Assembly (NCBI GenBank): GCA_946612455.1
Contig: CAMOER010000011.1
Span: forward strand, 8,682 to 72,681
Direction: 5' to 3'
DNA from: UBA3305 sp002373555
Lineage (GTDB): Bacteria > Bacillota > Clostridia > Lachnospirales > Lachnospiraceae
DNA length: 64,000 nt
Each line of letters begins with the position of its first letter. Position 1 is the stretch's first letter. A program made the translations under genes and the position numbers. Of the stretch, positions 1 to 10,000 are shown piece after piece. Under the pieces are notes generated by a model. The model was not told the DNA's origin. It did not search any database and was given only the letters and a program-made list of their open reading frames with translations.

Positions 1-850
1 TGGTGATCATCTTCCCCATACTGACTTTTCCGCACACGCACACCGGAAAATTCTTCGGACAGGTGCACGGATCTTCCGCCCTTTTCATCTCTGTTTTCAC
101 GATCCGGTCTTCCAGACTGTGAAAGGTGATGACGGACAGCCTTCCGCCCGGCGCCAGGCGCCCGATCATGCGGCCGAGAACGTCCCGCAGGACATTCAGT
201 TCGTCATTCACTTCGATCCTGATGGCCTGAAATGTCTTCTTGGCCGGATGGCCTTCCGTCCGCAGGATCTTCATCGGCACGGAAGCCCGGATGATCTCCA
301 CCAGTTCCATGGTGGTGGCGATCGGTCTTTCTCCTCTTCTCTTTACGATATTTGCTGCTATCTGCGGCGCGAATTTTTCCTCCCCGTAGTCTCTCAGCAC
401 CCTGATCAGCTCGCCTTTTTCATATGTGTTGACCACATCGGCCGCGGTGATCCCGGCGGATCTGTCCATCCGCATGTCGAGCGGCGCATCATATCTGTAG
501 GAAAATCCCCGTTCGGCGGTATCCAGCTGATAGGATGAAACGCCCAGATCCAGCAGTATGCCATTCAGTTTCCCGATTCCGAGTTCTGTCAGTCTTGTGT
601 CAAAGTCTCCGTAATTCGATCTGATAAAAGTGACTCTGTCTGTGTACGGTTCCAGTCTTTTCCCTGCCGCGGCAAGCGCCTCTTCATCCCGGTCAAAGCA
701 GAAGAGCCTGCCCGTCTGAAGTCTCTTTGCGATCTCGGACGAATGGCCTCCGCCGCCCGTCGTACCGTCCATATAGATCCCGGCAGGATCTATATGCAGG
801 CTCTCGATCGTCTCATGAAGCATGACCGGTACATGTGAAAAATCTCCCAT
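1..850 (-). CDS. rsmH: 16S rRNA (cytosine-1402-N4)-methyltransferase RsmH, 3' end cut by the window
   Basis: Methylates N4 of C1402 in 16S rRNA using SAM. The frame starts at ATG 850 (MGDFSHVPVMLHETIE) and shows the family's SAM-binding glycine run DGTTGGGGHS near residue 28, HSLEDRIVK near residue 255, and the Cys-rich tail CTCPKNFPVCVCG. It is still open at base 1, so only the last few tens of residues are missing. Its ATG overlaps the mraZ stop by 4 nt (ATGA), so translation is coupled to mraZ. This mraZ-rsmH order is the start of the division and cell-wall cluster, which should continue left of the window. Confidence 0.95.
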   Translation of the reverse strand, partial: MGDFSHVPVMLHETIESLHIDPAGIYMDGTTGGGGHSSEIAKRLQTGRLFCFDRDEEALAAAGKRLEPYTDRVTFIRSNYGDFDTRLTELGIGKLNGILLDLGVSSYQLDTAERGFSYRYDAPLDMRMDRSAGITAADVVNTYEKGELIRVLRDYGEEKFAPQIAANIVKRRGERPIATTMELVEIIRASVPMKILRTEGHPAKKTFQAIRIEVNDELNVLRDVLGRMIGRLAPGGRLSVITFHSLEDRIVKTEMKRAEDPCTCPKNFPVCVCGKVSMGKMIT

Positions 851-1275
851 CAGTCCCACAGTCCTTCCAGGATCTCGGCGATCTCGTTCGAATCGTCATA
901 TCCGCCGTCATTTTCCCATGTCTCGGTATTCCAGATCTCGATCCTGTTGCCGACGCCCAGGAGGGATACATCCTTGGTGAGTCCGGCAAGGTCTCTGAGC
1001 TTTCCGGGGATCAGGATCCTCCCCTGCTTGTCGGCCTCCACCTGTACGGCTCCTGCCATGAAGTAACGCTGCAGCTTTCTGCTCTTCTCCGATCCGAAGG
1101 AGGTGTTCTTCAGTTTCTCCGCGAAGGCAGCCCAATCTTCATTCGTGTAGATAAACAAACAACCGTCCAGTCCTTTTGTAAGGACGAACGTGTCGCCGAG
1201 CTGTTCTCTGAACTTGGCGGGAATGATCACTCTTCCCTTGTTGTCGATACTGTGCTCGTACTCACCCATGAACAT
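850..1275 (-). CDS. mraZ: MraZ, transcriptional regulator of the division cluster
   Basis: DNA-binding AbrB-like protein of about 141 residues with the two tandem SpoVT/AbrB-type halves typical of MraZ: MGEYEHSIDNKGRVIIPAKFR at the N-terminus, and a second DKQGRILIPGKLR motif near residue 87. ATG 1275 is chosen because AGGGAGGTGG lies at the right distance. A GTG nine bases upstream is in frame but lies inside that ribosome site. MraZ represses its own operon by binding direct GTGG repeats, and three such repeats lie upstream at 1375-1399. It is the first gene of the leftward operon with rsmH. Confidence 0.95.
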   Translation of the reverse strand: MFMGEYEHSIDNKGRVIIPAKFREQLGDTFVLTKGLDGCLFIYTNEDWAAFAEKLKNTSFGSEKSRKLQRYFMAGAVQVEADKQGRILIPGKLRDLAGLTKDVSLLGVGNRIEIWNTETWENDGGYDDSNEIAEILEGLWD

Positions 1276-1374
1276 CGGAACCACCTCCCTTCCGGTCGTA
1301 TTCAGAATCAGAGTCCGCCTGTATCGGGCCGTGGTGTGCAGAGAACAAAACAGACCTTACCGGTCTGATTTTCG

Positions 1375-1399
1375 CCACTATCTACCACTATCCACCACT
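1375..1399 (-). promoter_or_regulatory. MraZ operator: three AGTGG direct repeats
   Basis: On the minus strand AGTGG occurs three times with exact 10-bp spacing (plus-strand CCACT at 1375, 1385 and 1395). It lies just downstream of the mraZ -10 box. Direct GTGG repeats with this period are the known MraZ target, so this fits autorepression. Confidence 0.8.
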
Positions 1400-1417
1400 T
1401 TTCCCCCTGTGACACCT

Positions 1418-1446
1418 ATTTTAAGGCATAGTCTTTCAAATAGCAA
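1418..1446 (-). promoter_or_regulatory. mraZ-rsmH promoter
   Basis: Minus-strand TTGCTA (1441-1446), a 17-bp spacer, then TAAAAT (1418-1423). The start site would fall just upstream of, or inside, the MraZ repeats. The remaining bases of the 1276-1626 gap show no further feature that I recognise. Confidence 0.65.
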
Positions 1447-1626
1447 GCATAAATTCAACAACTTTCGGAGTTTTTTTCTCGCCCGAAACAACAGACGAAC
1501 ATGCGTTCTGTCCAGCGAACATTTGTTCTTTTGTCTGACAAATTTCCATGATCTGTACCTGTCTCCCGCTTCAAAATGACGTGATCTGTCACGCAAAAAA
1601 TAATCGAATTTTTTTCAAAAAAACAT

Positions 1627-1655
1627 TTGACAAATCCGCAGATCAGGAGTATTAT
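1627..1655 (+). promoter_or_regulatory. tRNA-Gly promoter
   Basis: TTGACA (1627-1632), a 17-bp spacer and TATTAT (1650-1655), with the tRNA starting 17 nt after the -10 box. Near-consensus sigma-70 type. Confidence 0.8.
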
Positions 1656-1671
1656 ATGTTTTGTTCGCCAA

Positions 1672-1743
1672 GCGCGAGTGGCTCAGTGGTGGAGTATCGC
1701 CTTGCCAAGGCGAGGGTCGCGGGTTCGAATCCCGTCTCGCGCT
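1672..1743 (+). tRNA. tRNA-Gly (anticodon GCC)
   Basis: A 72-nt cloverleaf. The acceptor stem GCGCGAG (1672-1678) pairs with CTCGCGC (1736-1742), the discriminator base is T, the anticodon loop is TTGCCAA, and the T-arm carries GGTTCGAATCC. CCA is not encoded. It has its own promoter and terminator, so it is a single-gene unit divergent from mraZ. Confidence 0.95.
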
Positions 1744-1747
1744 CTGA

Positions 1748-1778
1748 CCCCGGTACCGACAGGTACCGGGGTTTTTTT
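1748..1778 (+). terminator. Rho-independent terminator after tRNA-Gly
   Basis: A perfect 10-bp stem CCCCGGTACC / GGTACCGGGG with loop GACA (1748-1771), then seven Ts. It starts 5 nt after the tRNA. Confidence 0.9.
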
Positions 1779-1827
1779 ATCCCATTGGGCGGATCCCCCA
1801 CGGATCCCGCAGAAAAGGAGGCTTCTC

Positions 1828-2841
1828 ATGCGCATTCCATCCTTTATAAAGAAAAACGACACGATCGGGTTCATCGCGCCGTCCTTCGGCTGCACATTCG
1901 AGCCCTATCTTTCCTCTTTTCAAAATGCTCTGCGGCATTTTGAAAAAGACGGATATCAGACCGTCCTCGGGCCGAACTGTTTTTCGGACTGCGGGACCGG
2001 GATCAGCAATACGCCGGAAGCCTGCGCCGCGGAATTTCTGCAGTTCTATACCGGTACAGACTGCAGCGCACTTCTGTCCTGCGGCGGCGGCGAGCTGATG
2101 TGCGAGATCCTGCCGCACATTGACTGGGCGGCGGTCAAAGCCGCCCCGCCCAAATGGTTCATGGGCTATTCCGACAATACCAATCTCGCGTTCCTTCTGA
2201 CGACGCTTTGCGGCACCGTCTCCGTATACGGTCCGAACGCGCCGGCTTTCGGCATGGAGCCGCTGCACGAATCGGTGCGCGATGCACTGGCATTGATGGA
2301 GGGAACGAAAAAAGTATTTACCGGCTATTCCCTGTATGAAGGGGATTCCCTGAAGACGCCGGAGAACCCGCTGGCCGCCTATAACCTGACAGAGCCTTCC
2401 GTAAAGCAGGGCTGGCCCGCCCCGGAAGTCTCCATGCGCGGCATGCTGCTCGGCGGCTGTCTGGACAGTCTGTCCAATCTCGCCGGAACGAAATTCGATC
2501 AGGTGAAGGCATTTTCAGAGCGGCATAAAGATACCGGCATTCTCTGGTTCCTGGAAGCCTGCGATCTGAACGTATTCGGGATCCGCAGGGCGCTCTGGCA
2601 GCTCCGGGAAGCCGGCTGGTTCGATACCGCCGCAGGCTTTGTCATCGGCAGGCCCCTGCATCCGGAAGAAATGTTCGGGCTCACCCGGTTCCGTGCGGTC
2701 ACCGACATCCTGGGCACGCTTTCCGTTCCCATCATCATGGATGCCGATCTTGGGCACGTCCCGCCCATGCTGCCGTTCGCGAACGGCCTGCCGGTGGAGA
2801 TTACCCTTGCCGGAAATGAATTTACACTTTCGTATCATTGA
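1828..2841 (+). CDS. S66-family peptidase (LD-carboxypeptidase/MccF-like)
   Basis: Serine peptidase of 337 residues that in this family removes the terminal D-Ala from cell-wall tetrapeptides (LdcA) or detoxifies microcin-like peptidyl nucleotides (MccF). The nucleophile motif is MGYSDNT with Ser115. The expected partners are Glu243 (WFLEACD) and His310 (DLGHVPPM), giving the S66 Ser-Glu-His triad. There is no signal peptide, so it acts in the cytoplasm. ATG 1828 follows AAAAGGAGG; the frame stays open through the tRNA upstream, but that part is not coding. Whether it acts on murein or on an antibiotic peptide cannot be told from sequence. Confidence 0.88.
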   Translation: MRIPSFIKKNDTIGFIAPSFGCTFEPYLSSFQNALRHFEKDGYQTVLGPNCFSDCGTGISNTPEACAAEFLQFYTGTDCSALLSCGGGELMCEILPHIDWAAVKAAPPKWFMGYSDNTNLAFLLTTLCGTVSVYGPNAPAFGMEPLHESVRDALALMEGTKKVFTGYSLYEGDSLKTPENPLAAYNLTEPSVKQGWPAPEVSMRGMLLGGCLDSLSNLAGTKFDQVKAFSERHKDTGILWFLEACDLNVFGIRRALWQLREAGWFDTAAGFVIGRPLHPEEMFGLTRFRAVTDILGTLSVPIIMDADLGHVPPMLPFANGLPVEITLAGNEFTLSYH

Positions 2842-2909
2842 TATTGCTTTACAATCGCCCTGCAATCTGCTATATTTTGTAATCAGTTTAGAGAAAAGAG
2901 GAAATGAAG

Positions 2910-3920
2910 ATGGAACATCTTATCATCCCCGAGGGATATAAGCCTGCCCTGAACATTCACGATACCCAGGTCGCCATCAAGACCGTCAAAGATGTGTTTC
3001 AGAGGACCCTGGCAGATCAGCTCAATCTCCGCCGCGTCTCCGCGCCGCTGTTCGTCACGCCGGAATCCGGTCTGAACGACAACCTGAACGGCGTCGAGCG
3101 TCCCGTTTCCTTCGGGATCCGGGAGCAGAACGAGCGGAAAGCCGAAGTCGTACATTCCCTCGCGAAATGGAAACGCTTCGCGCTCTACGAATACGGCTTT
3201 GATGTCGGAGAGGGCCTCTTTACCGATATGAATGCCATCCGCAGGGATGAAGACACCGACAATATCCATTCGATCTATGTCGATCAGTGGGACTGGGAAA
3301 AGATCATCGAGAAGAACGAGCGCACATATGAAAAGCTGCAGGACACGGTGAGAGCCGTTTACCGGGCCCTGAAGAAGACCGAAAAGTATATGGCGATCGA
3401 GTATGATTATATAGAAGAGATCCTGCCGAAGCAGATCACCTTCCTTACGTCTCAGGAGCTTCTTGACCGCTGGCCGGAGCTGACGCCGAAGGAAAGAGAA
3501 TACAAGGCGGCCAGAAAATACGGCGCCGTGTTCATCTCCCAGATCGGCGGCCCGCTCTCCAACGGCAAGCCGCATGACGGACGTGCGCCGGACTATGATG
3601 ACTGGAAGCTGAACGGTGATATCATCGTGTACTATCCGGTCCTCGACATCGCACTTGAACTTTCCTCCATGGGCATCCGTGTGGATGCGCTTGCACTGGC
3701 CCACCAGCTGGCTGCTTCGGGATGCACGGAAAGAGTCGACCTTCCGTTCCAGCAGGCGATCATGAACGAGACGCTGCCATACACGATCGGCGGCGGCATC
3801 GGACAGTCCAGGATCTGCATGTTCTTCCTGCGCAAAGCCCATATCGGCGAGGTACAGGTGTCGATCTGGCCGAAAGACGTTGTCAAGACGGCCCGCGCGA
3901 AAGGCGTGTATATTCTGTGA
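2910..3920 (+). CDS. asnA: Aspartate--ammonia ligase AsnA
   Basis: Makes asparagine from aspartate, ammonia and ATP (to AMP). About 336 residues, close to the family's 330. It is a class II tRNA-synthetase-like fold with family signatures VVHSLAKWKR, HSIYVDQWDWE, the ADP-loop-like DGRAPDYDDW, and ELSSMGIRVDA, ending in the motif-3 region TIGGGIGQSR. Two in-frame ATGs exist: 2904 is only 2 nt from AGAGG, whereas 2910 has proper spacing, so 2910 is preferred. Only 68 nt separate it from the S66 peptidase gene. No T-box leader fits in that gap. Confidence 0.95.
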   Translation: MEHLIIPEGYKPALNIHDTQVAIKTVKDVFQRTLADQLNLRRVSAPLFVTPESGLNDNLNGVERPVSFGIREQNERKAEVVHSLAKWKRFALYEYGFDVGEGLFTDMNAIRRDEDTDNIHSIYVDQWDWEKIIEKNERTYEKLQDTVRAVYRALKKTEKYMAIEYDYIEEILPKQITFLTSQELLDRWPELTPKEREYKAARKYGAVFISQIGGPLSNGKPHDGRAPDYDDWKLNGDIIVYYPVLDIALELSSMGIRVDALALAHQLAASGCTERVDLPFQQAIMNETLPYTIGGGIGQSRICMFFLRKAHIGEVQVSIWPKDVVKTARAKGVYIL

Positions 3921-3941
3921 ATTACAGCAAACGATCATACG

Positions 3942-3992
3942 AAGAGGTCCCGCATCTGGTTCTCATTTCAAAAACCGGATGCGGGACCTCTT
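3942..3992. terminator. Bidirectional terminator between asnA and the lysozyme gene
   Basis: A long stem AAGAGGTCCCGCATC / GATGCGGGACCTCTT with a loop of about 12 nt and one G-T pair further in. It lies between two convergent genes. Confidence 0.8.
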
Positions 3993-4002
3993 ATGTTTCA
4001 GC

Positions 4003-5868
4003 TTATTTCACCGTTGCATACAGCGTGCTGCTCCACGCACCGGCGATCTTCTTTCCGTTCACCATCTTATAGGCCCGGAGCCGGAAATAATACTTTTTCC
4101 GTCTTATCAGCTTCTTGATCGTGGCGGAGACCTTTTTCTTTTTCTTTGTACTGTAGACCTTCGTATATGTCTTTTTAAAAGACTTTGAAGTCGATACCTG
4201 CAGATCGTATCCGTTCGAGAGCGGATCCGCCGTCCATTTGACGAGCGCCTGTTTCTGCCGGCGTGACTTTACCGACACCAGCTTTGCCTTCGCCGGTTTG
4301 ACAGTCAATGCAGCTTTGAGCGTTTTATCATCATACCCGGCCTTCTTCGCGGTGATCGTGATCACCGTCTTCCCATATCCGACAGCTTTGACATTCCCGT
4401 CCGCATCGACTTCAGCAACACCGGGGACGCTGTACGAGAAGGAAAGCTCACCGTTGCTTTCGATCCTCAGATTAACGCCTTCCCCGCCATATACCATGGT
4501 CAGGGATGTCTTCGGGGCTTCCAGATAAAGAGAATTGTCCGTCCTCACTTCAGGCTTCAGCAGCGGCGAGTCATCATCCGCTTCAAAAAGCCGGAAAAAC
4601 TGCAGTTCATTCTGTATGGTATCCGAGACGGAGATCCTCGCGCCTTTCTTCAGCGCCTCTCCTGCCGTCAGGCATCTGTCCGTATGCGCCTTCGGGATCA
4701 GACAGTTCAGGATCCCGCTGCCGTTTGCGAACTGCCAGTACTGTCCGTCGGAAGCTTCCCACCTGGCCAGATGCAGTCTCCCGTCCGTCTCGAGCGTCAG
4801 ATACCGGTTCTCGGAGATCGACCGGACGGAATACCAGCCGTTCGTGAATTTCACGATCTGAAAATGCGTATCTTCCTTCTTCACATCATCCGTCAGGACA
4901 AGCGCGCCGCTCCCTGCAGGATCCGGCGCCAGCATGAGCTTCTTATTCATGGACGGCGTGATCTGATAATTCCCGGATGCCAGTTCACCGGTCCTGGCGA
5001 GCACCGTCACACTCTGACTGGCGAGCAGCTCCGAACCGGCCGCATTCTGCACCGTCAGCCGGAACAGGTAAACGCCCGGATCCAGTTCTTCGGAACTGAT
5101 CATCCCGGAAAGATCCGCGAGATCGCAGTTGGTGCCCGAAGGATCCACGCTTTTCACGCTGACGGCATTTTCGTCGATATGATAAAAGCCCGCAGTCACC
5201 TTCCGGATCTCACTCGGCGATGCGACCGTGCCTGCAAACGCCAGCCGCTCTCCCGCCGTGATCACCGTCGGGATCGACAGACCGCTCACATGCGCCGGCG
5301 TTACGGTATCCTCTTTTTCATCATAGGTGACCGTGCCTGCGCCGTACTTCTTCCAGTATCGGTTCTTAGCCAGATTTCCCCTGGTGACAGCTCCCGTCAG
5401 ATAATTCGCGGGACGTTCAAAATGATAGCACCAGTAATAGCCCGCCTGATAAGCACCGTACGGATCGTTCGGAACACGCTTCAGGAAGCTGAGCACACCG
5501 GGATAGCTTTTCTTCAGCTCGTACCGCAGATATTTCAGCTGGCCTTTCACAGTCCGGTAATCCAGCTTATGCTTCTTACAGTACGTCTTCAGTGCCGTAA
5601 ATCTGGATTTATGCCACTGACAGATGCCGTAGCTCGTACCGGAGTCTCCGGTCGCTTTGGGATTGAAATTGGATTCCTTCTCAATATTGGCCAGAACGCC
5701 GCATGCAGCCGCCGGCGGCAGCTTCATCGTCTCCGTCAGATATTTGAATATGGTCTTCTGATTGGTTTTGCTGGCCGCTTCGGCCGTCAGCGACGGCGCA
5801 GGTGAAAGGAGGCCTGCAGCCACGCAAACGATCAAAAGAAAGCTTAAGAACTTTTTACCGACAGTCAT
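4003..5868 (-). CDS. Secreted phage-tail-lysozyme-type muramidase with Ig-like, trefoil-like and FnIII domains
   Basis: A 621-residue secreted protein. Residues 1-32 form a signal peptide. Residues 36-165 resemble the phage tail lysozyme domain (KLPPAAACGVLANIEKES, then GDSGTSYGICQWH), the type that cuts peptidoglycan. An Ig-like segment follows (about 190-290), then a ricin/trefoil-like W-rich segment (about 295-425, with YWQF and RCLTAGEALKKGA), a BIG2-like domain (about 445-525) and a C-terminal FnIII domain (about 528-621). The start ATG follows GGAGAT. Likely role: wall remodelling or attack on other cells. The lysozyme call is good; the middle domains are tentative. Confidence 0.75.
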   Translation of the reverse strand: MTVGKKFLSFLLIVCVAAGLLSPAPSLTAEAASKTNQKTIFKYLTETMKLPPAAACGVLANIEKESNFNPKATGDSGTSYGICQWHKSRFTALKTYCKKHKLDYRTVKGQLKYLRYELKKSYPGVLSFLKRVPNDPYGAYQAGYYWCYHFERPANYLTGAVTRGNLAKNRYWKKYGAGTVTYDEKEDTVTPAHVSGLSIPTVITAGERLAFAGTVASPSEIRKVTAGFYHIDENAVSVKSVDPSGTNCDLADLSGMISSEELDPGVYLFRLTVQNAAGSELLASQSVTVLARTGELASGNYQITPSMNKKLMLAPDPAGSGALVLTDDVKKEDTHFQIVKFTNGWYSVRSISENRYLTLETDGRLHLARWEASDGQYWQFANGSGILNCLIPKAHTDRCLTAGEALKKGARISVSDTIQNELQFFRLFEADDDSPLLKPEVRTDNSLYLEAPKTSLTMVYGGEGVNLRIESNGELSFSYSVPGVAEVDADGNVKAVGYGKTVITITAKKAGYDDKTLKAALTVKPAKAKLVSVKSRRQKQALVKWTADPLSNGYDLQVSTSKSFKKTYTKVYSTKKKKKVSATIKKLIRRKKYYFRLRAYKMVNGKKIAGAWSSTLYATVK

Positions 5869-5940
5869 ATACGATCTCCGTTCAGGCGGATTTTATTGGT
5901 TGAATATTAATTATACAACCTTTTTTCGCTCCTGTACAGA

Positions 5941-6843
5941 TTATAAATATTTGTGGAAACGGCCGAGATAGGCTACGCCGTTGCTCTTGACCGCAAATAC
6001 ATGCTCATCGTAGTTCTTCAGGAATGCATCCAGCTTGTGCGCATCGTATTTGGAAACGACGGTATAAATGATGTATTCCTGTTCATGTGAATACGCACTG
6101 ACCGCATTCCAGTAGTTGGCCGAATGATGCAGGTCATCCGTGATGAACTTCAGGATCTTCTCGGGATCCTTTTTGGTGAAGATCGTCATTTCCGTACAGA
6201 TATTCTGCTCGTGCACATGGTCGATGACCGTATTGTAGCAGACGGAATAAATGATCGAATAGATCGCGACCGTGACGTTCATCGTCAGTGCGCAGACCGT
6301 ATAGATAAAGATATTGATGATCAGCGAGAGCTTGCCGACCGAAAGATTCTGATGCGTTCTCGAAATATACATGCCGATGATATCCGTACCGCCCGCAGAG
6401 GAACGCGAACGGAAGATCAGGCCCGCACCATAACCGGCGATCAGACCGCCGATGATCGCCGAAGTGATCTCCGATTCGACCAGAAGATCCCTCGGCGTGG
6501 GGATGAGCGCCAGCGCGATCGTTTCCACGGTGACGCACATGACGTTCCGGAGGAAGAAATTCCGCGAAAAGCCCTTATAAGCCAGTACGAACAGCGGCAG
6601 GTTCAGAAGATAGTACACGATACTGGTGATGTTGATCCCTGCCAGGGAATGTGTCATTCTGTGCGAAAATGTGTTGATCAGCTGGCTGATACCCAGTACG
6701 CCGCCGTTATAGATCCCGGACGGCACGACGAACCAGTTGATACCCGCGGCCATGATGACCGCGCCGACGGCGGACAGAATGATCTCCTGTGTCGTGATAT
6801 TGACTTTTATCTTGTGCTGCCATGCGTCTTTTGCCAAGCCCAT
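5941..6843 (-). CDS. YitT family membrane protein (DUF161 with C-terminal DUF2179)
   Basis: About 300 residues with five or so hydrophobic segments in the first 200, followed by a soluble DUF2179 domain (residues about 215-300, with ICTEMTIFTKKDPEKI). Function of the family is unknown; it is common in Firmicutes. Start ATG 6843 (MGLAKDAWQ) is preferred because AAGGGG lies 6 nt upstream; the frame extends further but without a ribosome site. Single gene, in the same direction as the repeat protein upstream but separated from it by a terminator. Confidence 0.85.
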   Translation of the reverse strand: MGLAKDAWQHKIKVNITTQEIILSAVGAVIMAAGINWFVVPSGIYNGGVLGISQLINTFSHRMTHSLAGINITSIVYYLLNLPLFVLAYKGFSRNFFLRNVMCVTVETIALALIPTPRDLLVESEITSAIIGGLIAGYGAGLIFRSRSSAGGTDIIGMYISRTHQNLSVGKLSLIINIFIYTVCALTMNVTVAIYSIIYSVCYNTVIDHVHEQNICTEMTIFTKKDPEKILKFITDDLHHSANYWNAVSAYSHEQEYIIYTVVSKYDAHKLDAFLKNYDEHVFAVKSNGVAYLGRFHKYL

Positions 6844-6956
6844 GATAACCCCTTTCGGCGCTGAGCGCGCCACGTTCCCCCTCACGGGGACAGCAAATCC
6901 TTTCGGCACTGCCTGACGATCTTTCGGATGCAAAGAAGAATGATAGCACATCTGCA

Positions 6957-6993
6957 CGAAAAAGGCACCTTCTTTTTGCAGAAAAGGTGCCTT
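6957..6993 (-). terminator. Terminator of the MMPL/repeat-protein operon
   Basis: On the minus strand the stem AAGGCACC / GGTGCCTT is followed by TTTTTC. It sits 40 nt after the repeat-protein stop. Confidence 0.8.
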
Positions 6994-7032
6994 CTTTCTT
7001 ATAATAGTAAATTTTTATGTCACAATTCTTCT

Positions 7033-10000
7033 TTATTCACCGATGCCGGCGGTTTCCAGAATGAACCGGACGGATCCCTTCATATTGTCGGCCTTACCGG
7101 TAAATGTATCGTAGGCGCTGTCGGCATCTTTCACGGCTTTGAACCGGTCCACAACATTTTTAAAATCGTCCCCGAAGGTGTCCGTGATCTTCTGTATGCC
7201 TTCTTCATCGAATTTCTTCATGCCGTCGGAAAGCTCCTCGGAGCCGTCGCCGAGTTTCTTCACGCCGTCTTTCAGATCGCCGGTTCCTTCCGAGAGCTGC
7301 TTTGCGCCGCCTTCCAGCTTCTTCGCGCCGTCATACAGATCGCCGGCACCTCCGTCGAGCTTCTTAGTTCCGTCGTACAGATCGCCCGCTCCCTGATCAA
7401 GCTTCTTCGTGCCGTCGTACAGATCGCCTGCGCCCCGGTCAAGTTTCTTCGTGCCGTCATACAGATCGTCGGTTCCCTTATACAGATCGCCGGCTCCCGC
7501 CGAAAGCGTTCCCGTACCGTCTGACAGCGTCTTGCTTCCCTCATAGACCTTCCCGGCACCGGCATTCAGATCAGAGGCTCCGCTCTTCAGGGAAGCCGTG
7601 CCCTTCTTCAGTTCACTGCTTCCGGAGTACGCCCGGGCAAGCCCGTCCGTGAGATCCTTTGCGCCGCTCTTCAGCGTCGATGTACCGGATGCCAGCGATG
7701 CCGCGCCGTCCGATACCCTGGATGCGCCGGCAGAAAGTGCATCCGCACCATCTTTCAGAGAAGAGGCTCCTGCATTCAGCGTATCAGTGCCTTTCTTCAG
7801 ATCCGATGCGCCTCCCGCCAATGCCGCTGCGCCGTCTGATACCTGAGATGCGCCGGTATTCAGTTTATCGCTCATCGCGACAAGCTGTCCGCTGCCTTCC
7901 TTCAGTTTCTTTCCGCCGGCGATTAGCTTATCTGCGCCGTCTGTAAGCGCGCTGCTGCTTTCGGAAAGCTTTGCTGCGCCGGCAACGAGTGTACCCAGTC
8001 CGTCCAGGCCTGCCTCGCTGAGTTTTTTGCGGATTCCCTGAATGTACGCTTCGGCTGTTGCCGCGTCCGTACCGGCAGTCTTCATGCTGCCTTCGGCGAG
8101 TGCGCCAAGCGCTTCCGCCTGTTCCCGGACTTCGTTCGCCTGGTCTTTCGCGTCGATCGTTCCCGATACGACGCCGTCCGCCTTTGTATCAAGCCGATCC
8201 GCCTGTTCCCGGATCTTCTTCGCATATTCCGCCAGTTCATCAGAGGTACTGCTGTCATTTGCCGCTGCCTTCAGCGCGGTCTTCGCGTCTCCGAGCATCT
8301 CATCTGCGGAAGCGACCTTATCCGACAGTCCGGAGACCGCATTCGATGCGGCGTCCAGTGCCTTCGCGGCCGCCTTCTTGCCGGTCACCTTCGCGGTCAC
8401 GCCGCTCGTATCCACATCGATCTTTGTGACCTCGGCATCCACGCCCAGGCAGTCGAATACGGCATCGATTTCGCCGGAGCTCATGCCGGCCTTCTTCATG
8501 ATCTTTCTGGCCGCCTTCTTGCCGGTCAGGGTCCCTTTCGCGTCAGCGCTTACCTTGATGGAATCCAGGCCCTGCACCTTCGCCTTCAGCTCTGCATTCT
8601 CCAGATCAGCGGCCGCTGCCTCCAGTTTGGAAGAGACCGCGCTCACATCCTTCTTCGCAGAAGAAAGCGTCTTCGCGGCGCTGCCGACAGCATTTCCGGC
8701 GGACCCGGCTCCGCTGCTGCTGCCGTCCATGGAATCGGCAATGCTGTTCAGGGCGTCCGCGATCTTCTGAATATCTTTGGCAGACGTCGTTCCCCCTTCA
8801 CTTCCGGACAGGGTCGCAAGCTCGCCGGCAATACTGTCCAGCTTCTTCGCGATCTCTCCTGCTTTGGCAGCCCCGTCCAGCGCATTCGTTTTGCCGCTTC
8901 CGGCTTTCTGCTCCGCAGCGCCAAGAGACTTGTCAAGTTCCGAGAATGTATCCGCCGCGCCTTCCAGCTGCTGCACTCCTGCCGCCAGCTGATCCGCGCC
9001 CTTTACATAATCCTGCACGCCGCCCGCAAACTGTTCCGCAGCGGCTGTATACCCTGCGATTCCGTCATTTACGGATGCCGCACCGGCCGTATACTGATTT
9101 ACGCCCTTCTGCAGATCAGCAGCGCCAGCTGCCAGCGCATCCGCGCCGTCCTTAAGCGTTCCGGCGCCTTTCACGAGATCGCCTGTCCCGCTTGCCAGTG
9201 TTCCGGCACCGTCGGCCAGCGTTGCCGCGCCGTCCTTCAGGTCTCCCGTTCCGTCCGAGAGCGTCTTCGCGCCGTCATTGACATCGGAGACACCCTGATA
9301 CAATGTCTGTCCGCCTTCATTCAGCTGCTTCGCTCCGTCCTCCAGCGTACCGACCGCATCGTCGACCTGTCCGGCGCCGTCCGCGAGATCAGCGCTTCCT
9401 TTATACAGATCCTTCGTTCCTTTCGTCAGGGTCTGCGCACCGGAATCCAGTTTTTCCGCGCCGTCCGCGAGATCGCCGGCACCGCCTTTAAGCTTCTTCG
9501 CACCGTCTTTGAGGTCGCCGGTGCCTTTTGAGAGCGTTTTCGTGCCGTCCTTCAGGTCGCCGGTGCCTTTCGAGAGCGCCTTCGCGCCGTCCGCGAGGTC
9601 GCCGGTACCTTCCGAGAGCGTCTTCGCGCCGCTTGTGAGCTTCTTTGTGCCGTCATACAGATCGCCGGCGCCATTATCCAGTGCTTCCGAGCCGTCCAGA
9701 AGTTCCTTTACGCCGTCATACAGGTCGCCCGTTCCGTCGACCAGTTTCGTCGACGCGTCCTTCAGTTCATCCAGATCCTTCTGCAGATCATCGATGCTGT
9801 CGATCTTATCCAGATCCAGTTCGCTGATCATGCCTGTGGATACGGCGCTGATCGTCATCGGAAGCGAAAAATCGGTCGTATCCGCCGTGATCGTCACATG
9901 ATCCGGGATGTCGCCGCTCTTATAATCCAGGTCCTTGACGGAATCCAGCTTCAGGCTGTCTTCCAGGCCGGGGAAGGCCAGTCCGACAACAGTGCATCTG

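Noticed and set aside
8042..8770. 242-residue Ser/Ala-rich plus-strand frame
   Set aside because: Shadow of the repeat protein; composition follows from its Ala/Asp/Lys codons.
7200..9760. CRISPR-like array
   Set aside because: The repeats are contiguous coding heptads without spacers, and there are no cas genes.
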